Of a stretch of 64,000 nt of DNA, positions 35,901 to 47,900 are shown piece after piece. Made by a program: the position numbers and the translations under genes. The DNA is from Echinometra lucunter. Its lineage: Eukaryota; Echinodermata; Echinoidea; Camarodonta; Echinometridae. Position 1 is the stretch's first letter; each line of letters begins with the position of its first letter. The DNA lies in contig CM057161.1 of the NCBI GenBank assembly GCA_029962745.1, positions 7,081,876-7,145,875 on the forward strand, read 5' to 3'. Under the pieces are notes generated by a model. That model searched no databases. It worked only from the letters and a program-made list of their open reading frames with translations, and had not been told where the DNA came from.

Positions 35901-38900
35901 CACATTTTGTGGTTTGGCCTAATATCTTTTGATGCAAAGCCCTAAAAATCATACCAAATACATGAGCAGAAAGAGCAAAAAATTTTACACATACTGTCCC
36001 CATTTTGATTGCGTCAATATTCGTTGTTTGATGCTGAAATTTTTGTAAAGGAAAATAAGCATTAAAATCCTTAAATTGGTAATGTGATAGAAAGTTTAAA
36101 ATCACCATTTTCCCCTGCAAATTGGCAATTTTTTGACTTCTCATCATAATTTCTGTCAATTTATATTCATTTCAGATACATGACGTTTTATAAGAAAAAT
36201 GTAGCAATAAAATAAAAAAGTTGGTGTTGCCAATTTGAAGAATAAAAGCTGATCAAATTAGGCTTTAAATAATTCCTGTACATGCTCTCCCCTTTTTGTC
36301 TTCAATATCACAGTTGCTACTCTCTACTTCTTCCCTGAGCTGATGATGAATTATGTCAAGATGCTGAGTAAATCTGGAAGTCATGAAATGTCCCAAAATT
36401 TAAATGAAAACTTAGCTGAAGCATTTGGCATCTCTCATCTTGGTGAAATGCTCCTTCCGATTAAATTCTCGCAAAGGATTATTATGTATAGTGCTTCCAG
36501 TATGTATAGTGCTCAAGGCCTGTTTTCTAAGGGCATGCAAACAATTTGCGAAGGATGCGAATGTAAAAAAAAAAAAAAAAAAGGAAAATCTTACATTTGT
36601 ATTTTAGGCTCCAAAACTGCGGCAAAAATGTGCGGGGGTTTGGAAGTGAGTTTTATTGCTCGTTTTTAGTTCGGATGGAATTTCCGAAAATTTTTCAATT
36701 TCTTGTGAACGTTTCCAGCATCTTGCAAAGAACTGACAACACTTCCGAACCCCTGCACATGCTTGGCGAACTTTTGGAGTCCAAAATAGAAATGTTGACC
36801 TTGTTCATTTTTCAACATCCGCATCCTTTCTGAATTTCGTGTGCTTCGTTAGAAAGGGGCCTTTAAAAAAAACAAGCCAATAGCAAGATTGTGTCTCGCC
36901 CACCCGTGACTAAATAACACGAAGGTTTCCCCAAGTACATCCCTAACCAAGTTTGATATCGCAAAGTCTTGCAGGTAAACTTTAATGTTTGACCTCAAAT
37001 GACCTTTGACCTCACCATGTGAACTCCGACAGCACCACAACATGATGTTACCCCTAGTGCATCTATGACCCAAGTTTGGTTGCCATTTGACCATCAGTTG
37101 TCAAGTTATGTGTCATAAGAGAGTCGTGCATGTAAACTGTAATGTTTGAAATAAAATAACCTTTGACCTTACCACGTGACATCCGATGCCACTATAACAT
37201 GAAGGTCTCCCAAGTGCATCCATGACCCAAGTTTAGTTAAAAAGGGAGCAGACGTTGCAAAGTTACTTATCATAAGAGAGTCTTGCAAGTAAACTTTCAC
37301 GTTTGATATAAAATGACCTTTGACCTTACCATGTGACCTCTGATACCACTATAACATGAAGGTCCCCCAAGAACCCTTTCACCTTATCATGTGAAGTCCA
37401 ACAGAATGATAACATGCACTTCCCCTTAGTGATCTGCAACCCAAGTTTGACTCAAAAGTGTGACACGGTTGCAAAGTTTTGTGTCATAAGAGAGTCTTGC
37501 ACGTAAACTTTAACCGTTCAACGTTTGACCTGTAATGACCTTTGACCTGACCATGTGACCTCTGACTGGACCATAACATGCAGGTCCCCTTAGTGCATCT
37601 ACAACCCAAGTTTGATAGATAAGTGTCACACGGTTGCAGAGTTTTGTGTCATAAGAGAGTCTTGCACGTAAACTTCAATGTTTGACCTGAAATGACCTTT
37701 GACCTTACCATGTGACCTATGACTGGACCATAACATGCAGGTCCCCTTAGTGCATCGACAACCCAAGTTTGATAGATAAGTGTCACACGGTTGCAGAGTT
37801 TTGAGTCATAAGAGAGTCTTGCACGTAAACTTCAACGTTTGACCTGAAATGACCTTTGACCTTACCATGTGACCTCTGACTGGACCATAACATGCAGGTC
37901 CCCTCAGTGCATCTACAACCCAAGTTTGGTTGAAAAGTGAGTCACGGTTGCAAAGTTATGTGTGATAAGAGAGTCTTGCACGTCAACTTTAACATTTGAC
38001 CTGAAATGACCTTTGACCTTACCATGTGACCTCTGACTGGACAATAAGATGCAGGTCCCCTTAGTGCATCTACAACCCAAGTTTGATTGAACAGTGTCAC
38101 ACAGTTGCAGAGTTTTGTGTCATAAGAGAGTCTTGCACGTAAATTTTAACGTTTGACCTAAAATGACCTTTGACCTTACCATGTGACCTCTGACTAGAGC
38201 ATAACATGCAGGTCCGCTTAGGGCAGCTACAACCCAAGTTTGGTTGAAAAGTGAGTCACGGTTGCAGAGTTTTGTGTCATAAGAGAGTCTTGCACGTAAA
38301 CTTTAACGTTTGACCTGAAATGACCTTTGACCTTACCATGTGACCTCTGACTGGACCATAACATGCAGGTCCCCTTACTGCATCTACAACCCAAGTTTGG
38401 TTGAAAAGTGAGTCACGGTTGCCAAGTTATCTTTCATAACGTTTGTGACGGACGGACGGACGACGGACGGATGACGGACGGACGACGGACGGACGACGGA
38501 CGGACGACATTTGGATCCCTTAGTCTCGCCTTCACCTCCGGTGGGCGAGACAAAAATTAAAGTTTTACAGATGCAGAAAATAGGGATGGCATTTCCATCC
38601 GTTTAATATGCAAAAGTCTACAAATGAGTAATTTACCAGTTGGGTTGGATCGTCTAGGATTCAAGCCCCTGTCAGAGGGAGATCCCTTGTCGGTGACTCT
38701 TCTAGGAGCTAAAATGAGAAGGAATGAGTAAATAATGTCAAATTTGCACGGCAGTAGCGATATGGTACTGTTAGCATAGCATCAACCCTGGCTTTATCTT
38801 GAATTTTCAACCATCGTTTCACAGGAAGAAACATGTAACTTGCAAAAATGAAACTGACATTGTGTCGCTTTTTGATATTTCCCACATGAACTGGAATATT

Positions 38901-41900
38901 TACAAACATTTATAATGTACCTGAAACTATTATGATAAATGATGTCTGTTCTGTTGAGATATTGTAATGTTTTGAAAGAAAACCTTTGAAAAACAGCCCT
39001 TCTATTCTATTTTTCTGACAGAAGTCTACACATCGATGAATATTCATGAAATATGGTTTCCTTATTCGGGTACCTTTTTAAACAATTTTTATGAGATTTT
39101 GGGAAAATGCAAGGATTTGTGAGGTCACAGAGGTCAATTCCTTTGATCACTTTCTCAGTAGTTACACTGCTTCGCTAGGACTATGCGGTTACAACCAACA
39201 ACCACAACCATTCCCTGAACTACTATCCAGTCAACTACAAGCAGCCCCATGATAATTACGAATAGGGCAGCTTCCATGCAATTACACCAACACTGTCTTA
39301 CAATGAGTCTTCTTAAACAAATTTTTCTAAAGTATGAAGAAAGCAGAAAGACTAAATGCAATACAAATACACTGACAAGTTTCTTTCAGTCAGGTTTGGT
39401 GAGAGATCTGTATATGGAAGCTACAACATATTAAAAGCAAGAAGTTCATCATAGCTTAACTGACTCATGGCAGAAATTATCTGAAGCTTCATTTGATCAG
39501 TTTTCTGCTAAAAATTGGCAACACCACTATTTTTAATTGCTAAACATTTTTTTCATAAAAACATGTATCTGAAATGAATTCAAATTTACAGAAAGTATAC
39601 TGAGAAGTTAAAAAGTTACCAATTATGAATTTGCATGGAAAAACAGAGATTGTGAACTTTTCATCACATTGCTAATTTATAGATTAGTGCTTTATTATTC
39701 CTTTCAAAAAATTTCAGCATCAAAGGACAAAATTATGTACTGATGCAACCAAAAAGGGCACAGTACTCTTTCTGCTCATGTATTTGGTATGGTTTTTAAG
39801 GCTTTGTATCGAAAATTATTTGGCCAAACCACACAATGTGGACTCTAATTGGTTAAGGCTCTAAACATCTCTTATCATGGGTCTTATGATATACATATTG
39901 CACTGAACCTACTTTCCAGTTTACATGATATCTCATTAATCAGATAATTGGAAAATGGAGGAATGACTCATAGCCTTAAGCAAACTACATTCATTATAAC
40001 AATGAAAAAAAATAATGGGTTTCAGCAAACAATACTTGTCATAATAATGAAAAATAATGGTTTTAGGTAAATGGCACTCATTATAATAATGAAAAAATAA
40101 TGTGTTGTTATATCACACTTAGTGCCTGAAAGACATTATTTCATAATTTCATTCAACACAGCATTTCCAAATAGGGCAATTATATGAAAGACACAATATC
40201 AATATCATGAAAGACACAATATCTTCTTTCTCCAGTAAATTGAATTAAATGATACATGATACAATATCAATATTATAAAAGACACAATATCTTCTTTCTC
40301 CAGTAAAATGAATTAAATGATACATGAGAATGGATCTAATTTACAAGAAGCATGTAACATTAAAAAAAAAAAAAAAAATTAATGTGGAAGCCATCTAGCC
40401 AATGGAGGGTCTGTAACTAGTGGCAGTGGAGGGGGGATCGAAGTAGAATCTGTCCATTCCAATCCACTTTTTTTTAAAGTAAAACCTGAAAAATATGGAA
40501 TCAAGGAAAAATAAAAATTCTTCCTATGAGTACATCCCATCCCATTCTAGTCAACTTTTTGATAATAAAACCTACAAAAATATGGAATAAGGAAAATAAG
40601 GAAAATGAATAATTCCTGTAATGAGTACGGAAAAATAAATTACTTACGCTTATAGGGCTTTGGTCCAGTTCCAAGGCTGCCTCTGCTTAAGATCCTCTGC
40701 AGGTTGCTTGGTCTGTGCTTCAAGTCCATTGAACCTCTCCTTGCAAGCCCCCTAGTTGCAGGTCTCTTCTGTGGTAGAGTTGATGGCAATGGAAGACAAT
40801 TTTGCCCTCCGACGGACATGCCAGTCCTTTCTTGTTGAAAATGCTCTTCCTTTGAATCTATTCTTGTGCAAGAAGGGTAATCATCAACACCTCTAGAGGC
40901 AGTTGTCTGCTGCTGACCGCCATGTAGCTGCTTTTCCCTGGAAGGTTCTCTGCTGACATGACCATTAATGGACTGGGAGCCTAAGGTTTTCCTTGCTTGT
41001 TGCAAAGATACCTCTGAGACTCGGACCTTCCTCCCATCCCCTGTTTTGAATCCTGCAATCTCAGAGGAATTCCCAGCAAGTGTTCTTTCATTTGCTACAC
41101 CAGAAACAGCAGAATGACTTGAACTTGTTTCTGTTCCTGCATCATTTTCATCAGTTAAGAACTGTTTTGCTTTTAAAATGGCTGCCTCAGAGATCTGAGC
41201 CTTCTTGCCATGTCCTGTTTGAAAGCCAACCCCAATGGTTTGATCTGGAAGTGCATCAGTTTCATCAGCTAAGTACTGCCTTGCTCTATGAATGGATGCC
41301 TCATAAATTTGAACTGTCTTCCCCTGAGCTGAATGGAACCCAACTCCTGCATTTTGATCAGCAATTGTCTCATTTCCATCTGCTAAGAACTGTCTTGCTT
41401 TCCTCATAGATGCCTCTGAAAACTGAACTACCTTTCCATGCCCAGTTTGAAAGCCAACTCCGACAATCTGATTAGGCATTATGTCACTCCCATCCACTAA
41501 AAATTGCCTAGCTTTCTTGATGGATTCCTCAGAAGTCTGAACCTTCTTTCCATGTCCTGTTTGAAAGCCAACTGCATTGGTTTCATTAGCAAGTGCATCA
41601 GTTTCATCTGCTACGAATTGCCTCGCGTTCTTGATGGATTCCTCAGAAATCTGAACCTTTTTTCCATGTCCCGTTTGAAAGCCAACTGCAATGGTTTGAT
41701 CAGGAAGGGCATCAGTTTCATCTGCTAAGAATTGCCTAGCTTTCTTGATGGATTCCTCAGAAATCTGAACCTTCTTGCCATGTCCTGTTTGAAAGCCAAT
41801 TGTATTGGTTTCATTGGGAAGTGCATCAGTTTCATCTGCTAAGAATTGCCTCGCTTTCTTGATGGATTCCTCAGATATCTGAACCTTCTTTCCATGTCCC

Positions 41901-44900
41901 GTTTGAAAGCCAACTGCAATGGTTTGATCAGGAAGTGCATCAGTTTCATCTGCTAAGAATTGCCTCGCTTTCTTGATGGATTCCTCAGAAATCTGAACCT
42001 TCTTTCCATGTCCCGTTTGAAAGCCAACTGCAATGGTTTGATCAGGAAGTGCATCAGTTTCATCTGCTAAGAATTGCCTAGCTTTCTTGATGGATTCCTC
42101 AGAAATCTGAACCTTCTTGCCATGTCCTGTTTGAAAGCCAACCCTAATGGTCTGCTCCGGAAGTGCATCAGATTCATCAGCTAAGAGCTGCCTTGCTCTC
42201 TGAATGGATGCCTCACAGATTTGAATTTTCTTCCCCTGAGCTGTTTGGAAGCCAACTGCAACATTTTGATCTGGTACTTCAACAGTCTCAACAGCTAAAA
42301 ACTGCTTTGCTTTTTGTAGCGATGTCTCCGAAATCTGGATCTTCTTCCCACGTCCAGTTTGAAAGCCAGCTGTCACTGTTTCATTCCACAAGTCCTGGTT
42401 TATGGGAGACTGAGCAACTTTGTCCACTTCCTCATAGTCACTGCCTAATAGACTGCGAGCATGCTGAAGCATTTCTTCTGAAATCTCAATCTTCTTTCCT
42501 CCACCTGTCTGAAAACCTGCCAATTTTGCAGAGTCCACATCTGAATTAATTTTCCTTCTCGGACCACTGCATTGAGATTTCATGACATTCTGGTTAGCAT
42601 CCCTTTCACTGTCAGAGAATAACTGCCCTTCAACATCAAGAGAAAATAGGCCTTCCTGACTGTTGACATCAGTTGACGGAAACTGCTTAGCTTCCTGAAT
42701 TGCAGATTCAGAAACATGGATGAGCTTTCCACTGCCAGTTTGAAAGCCTGTCATGGGTGGAGTTTGTTTGGTAACAGTCTGTTTCACTTGTTCTTTTTCT
42801 TGACAACTGCCATGATCTGGATCATCATCTCCCAACAGCTGCTTTGCCTTCCTTAAAGATTCATCAGAAACAGAAATAGCATCTCCCTTAGCTGTCTGGA
42901 AACCAATCTGTCTTGGAGGTGAATGTTTAGCCTTCACCGAGTCCCTGTGGCCAGATGTATCTAATGGACATTCAGGTTTAACATGTCTTGTTATGGCTAA
43001 TGACATCTCAGAATTCACATTTCTACCATCACTTGCTAGGTTGTGTAGATAATCTGTATGTATGTCTTTTGTGTCACATGAGTCTGGATCACGGTCTAGC
43101 AGCTGAGTAGCTTTTAGTAGAGATGCCTTAGATATCTCAATAGAGTTGCCACTAGCTGTTTGGAACCCAACCACAGCAAAATCTTGTTCAGATAAGGAAT
43201 CATCAGCAGCTTTTCTGACAGCCCCCTCATCAGAGCTATTTATTTCACTGGAAAGCAGTTTTCTTGCCTTTTGAAGAGGAACATCTGAAATATTGATTTT
43301 GCTCTCTCTTGCTGGTTGGAAGCCTACAGCATTAGGAATGTTGGCAGGCTCAAGGCCACTTTCACAATCTGTGAACATTGCAGATTCAGCAAAGAGTTGC
43401 CTAGCTCTGGATAATGATTCCTCTGACATGGTAACATAATTCCCACTTGCTGTTTGGAAACCTACAGTATCTGAAATGACTGATAAAGACTTCTTTGTCA
43501 ACTGCTGTGACTCAAGAGTAGGATGATGTTTGTTTACATCGCATGATGCACTTGGTGATGATTCAGAACTATGGGTGTTTGGAGGTGATGTAGGGGAACC
43601 TCTTGCAGCAGAGTCAGGAATATGTTCAATTTCTGCTTCAAGTATCTTTCTGGCCCTTTGCAGTGCAGCCCTTGACACCTGAATCTTGTTCCCTCCAGCT
43701 GTCTGGAACCTCACATTCATAGAATCATGTCTACTTCCATGAAAGCATGCAGCAGATCTAGAGTCTGAGGAATAGTCATTAAGCTTCTCATCAAAGTGAA
43801 CTTCATCGTTTTCTCCAATAACAAGCTTGGCCTTCTGCAGAGCGGATTCTGATATCTTGATATCCTTGCCTCCAGCAGTCTGAAAACCAACCTGACAAAG
43901 ATTGGGTAAAGCACTGGATACACAAGATGGTAAGTGTTCATCACTGGACAAATTGGTATCTTTCATGGCCAAACAATTGCTGTCATTATCAGTCCTCATT
44001 TCTCCATGATGTTGCACATTATCTGAGGAGATACCACTACTCCTATCATCACTCTTACTGGGCTCCATATTTTCCTCAGGATATGTGACATCTGTCATGT
44101 ATTCCATAATTCTTGCTTCGTCTGAGTTGCAGTCAGAGAGAAGAGCACTAGCTGTTTTCAAAGCTGACTCTGAAACCTGAATATGCTTTCCACCAGCTGT
44201 CTTAAAACTAACAGAACTGAGTATTTCAAAGTTGTTGTCCATCCTTGATCCTGGCTTGTTCTGCTCTGCTGAAGAATCTCTCTCTAGATTTGACATCACA
44301 TTTGCTCTGTTCTTGTGCAGGTGATCTGCTTGAAGACATACTGTTTTGGGAGATAAACTGGGATTAGACTGTTCCTGAGTTTCATTCTTTTCATGAGCTG
44401 TGGATTCATCATCAACATCTGTCAAATTAGCGGATTCCCTGATAGGATTAGTAATTTCACTGTGGTCTGCATCTGGATCCTCAATCAGTATGGAACTGTC
44501 TTCCATAAGCTGCTTGACAGTGTGCATGGATAGGTCTGCCAAGGGAACTTCTCTATTGAATGCATTAGGCCTATGTACATGGTCCTCTCCTGCTGCCTTA
44601 GAAGGACGTCTGTCTGGAGTCTCTGTTGTGGTACATTTTGGAGAAGGTGGACTTTCTTCATTTCCAGATTCACAAGATCTCGCCAATACCTGGCTCTGCA
44701 CAAGAGCCACATCAAGGTTACTTTCTTTGTCTAGATCGCTTACAGGAATTTCTTCATTGCTAATTGTGGACTCTCCTACAGCATCATTGGTAGCATCTGC
44801 CTGATGATGGGGTTCAGGTACAATGAAATGACTGGTATGTTCAGTAGGAAAGTTTTTTGGTGGGACAAGCTTTATTCCAATCTCTGGTTGATCCTCCTTC

Positions 44901-47900
44901 TGCACTGAATCTTCTTTCTTGTCTGCACATCTGAAAAGCTGTGCTCCTCCACTCTCAATTCGATTAGATGCCAAGATTGAAGACACATCAAGCTGAGAAA
45001 ATCCTGTGTCTTCCTCCTGCATGAAATTATAGACCAGCTCCATCTCCTCTGCTGCTTTGATCTCTCTAGCAGCCTGTGATGCTGAAAGACAGTCATCATC
45101 TTCAGTAATATCAAGTTCACCATCTTCTACAGGGTGTCCATTCAAATTGTCTGCTAGTTCCCGTTTGTTCTGATGTTGTTCTGGGACCCTACTGCATTCA
45201 TCTGGAACACTGACTCTACACATCTCAAGCCCTCCTTCTCTTTGTGTTTCTCTTACAACATCAATTGCACTAATTTGGTTTACAGATGAGATGCTTGTTG
45301 GTGATGCCAAATTGGATGGTTTCTGGACTTTTGCAACCAGACTTGGTGGTTTGAATGGACGGAATCCTTTGTGACGGTGTCTGCTGTCTGCTTTTCCTCT
45401 AGGTAGAGCATTTCCTGGCAAGCTCATCTTAAGTTCTGTTACCCCATTTTGTATCCTACTACCATCTCCACCTCCATTCATGCTGTGCTTGCCAGAAGTT
45501 TGTTCTACCTTTCCTTTAAGTACAGCAGTATCTGATTCTTCATCCTGGTTGATATCATTCATCATCTTTCTTGCCTTAGCCATCGCAGCTTCTGAGACCT
45601 TGATCATGCTACCCTTGGCAGATATAAATCCTATGGAAGTTGGCTCCTTCAGGTTGGAAACTTGTGTTTCTTCATCACCTGAAGTTACTTCTGCAATGAT
45701 TTTCTTTGCTTTTGAAAGTGCAGCTTCTGATACTGCAATAGACTTCCCACTTGCACTCTGAAAACCATATTGGTTGTCTCCAGCAGATAAATTGAGTTGA
45801 AATTCTTCAGCTGGCTTTTCCTTGTCCACATCTTCCAACAGTTTTTCAGCTTTCTTAAGTGCTTCAGAGGACACAAATATGGCTTTGCCACTAGCACTTG
45901 AGAATCCACCACTGGAGGCCATCTGATTGGTGTTACTTTGACTCTGCAAGTGAGGCTGGTGATGACCTCCTGAAGATGAAACATGACCCTTGGAGATGAC
46001 TTTGTATGGGAAATCTTCAAGACCTTTGTCATCACTTCCACGTTTGTCCTGGTTTGGAGATATGAGATTATTTTGCACAAGATGTGACGCCACATCCCTT
46101 TTAAGGGAAGCTTTCAACTCCTCAGTCTCTTCCTCATGTTCGTTTGCAGCTGAGGAAAGGTCTTTTAAAGCAATTTCTGTAGGAAACTCGTCTCTTTCTT
46201 CCTCAAGTCGTAATCGCTTTGGCGAGGGCCAACTATGAGGAATCTCCCTGATCCTTACCAAGGTCTTGTTATGTGGTGGTGCGCTTTGAACAATCGATCT
46301 GCTAGAGGTAGGTGTGGTGCTTGTTCTCTGGATGGTCTGGTTTTGAGAGCTGGAAACTAGTCTGGAGGGAGGATTTGGAGCTGTCTTACAAAATGTTGAA
46401 AATGTTGTAAATGCTGAAAAAAAGGGATAAATAATGGTGCATAAGAAGTTTTTACAAACATCAAATGCTAAATTTTTTATACTAAATATAAAATTTAATG
46501 GAAATTATCAAACTACAGAATTTTTTTTTTTTTGAATTACCAAAGTACATTCAAATTTGGGATGGGTATATTCTATGGAGTCAAACTATACAGAAGAAAA
46601 TAAATGCAATTTATGATAAATTTGCCCTTTTCCAAGATTTAATGAAGTACATAAAATTCATGCATAATTCATACTTTTCTATTTAGCTGAGTGTCACTTA
46701 TTCAAATGACATCAAAGAGCACTGTTGATCATGAAAGTACAATGATATCTTCATCACTAAATGGGGTGGATGATGTCAAAGAAAGTCATGGAAAGCTCTG
46801 AAAATGATTTGGAAAACTTAAGAAAACTCTTAAAAAGATAATATGGTTCGTTGGTTGGTTGGTTATTTTACCAGACTGCCAAGAAAGCATGTGCATGCTT
46901 GTTAGCAAGCAACCAGGGGACCAACATGGTAATGAGGAATAACCCCATACCACAGGGCACTGACACAACAACTTTGTTTTGAACCCAGGTACTCCCGGTT
47001 ACGAGACCACTGCTCTACCACTGAGCCACAGCGCCTTTTCCTATATAATATAATCTCATTGAAGAATATTTTACCAATACAATCGGCAAAAATCCAAAAT
47101 CTTTTCTTCTCATACTTGGCAGAGAAAATGCAAACACCGTAAAACTCAAGACTTACATTGTGCTGTTCTGCAAGGCCTCTTCATTGTCCATGGCTTCTGA
47201 GATGATACATCTTTTGGTTCTTCCTCTACAGTGTCCTTTGTCTTCTCCTCATCTTTCTCTACATAAACAGCTCTGGTAAGCCAGCTTGGAATCTTTGACT
47301 CACTTCCTGCATCCTTTCTTGGCATGCCTGCTGAGTATTTGAAACGTCCCTTTGTCGTAGTTTGTGTATTGAGATTGCTAATTGCAGAGGGTTTGGTTAA
47401 AGGCATTGCTGGACGGGTTTCTTGCTTTGACAACAGAGGTTTTGGAAGCTGCTTGTTTGCACTAGTGGAAAGACTTGGAATGATGGGTGTGGAAAGGTGC
47501 TGTGCTATTGCAATTTGCCCACTTGTTCCAGAAGAACAGGAGTCTTTCTTTAGCAAGGTGTCAGAATGATCTCCTGACCTCAAATGATCCATAGCCTTTT
47601 CCTTGCTCTTGAAGATGTCTGAATCAGGATTGATGAAATCACCTATCAGGTTTCTTTCTACTCCAAGACACTTCTGAACTGTAAGGGTGCTGTTACTGCC
47701 ACTGGGTTGTGCCTTAGAGGCAATATCAGTAACTCTACAGAGAGCCTCTGCAAAGTTTGGGGATATTGGTGACAGCAGATCCACATCTGGTGCCGGTCTG
47801 TTAGGTGTATCCACTTGTCGCCCATTGGTCTTCGCATCCACACTGCATTCAGTGTCTATTACAGTTCCAAGTGGCTCATCAGAAGGATGGAATTTTGATG

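Noticed and set aside
41080..41728. Plus-strand frames with repeated [14 protein letters not shown] segments
   Set aside because: Antisense reading of the tandem BRC units; the apparent protein repeat is a by-product of the 114-bp period.
44400..44804. Plus-strand frame of 134 codons inside BRCA2 exon 7
   Set aside because: Antisense shadow of the BRC exon; its composition mirrors the coding strand and no family is recognisable.
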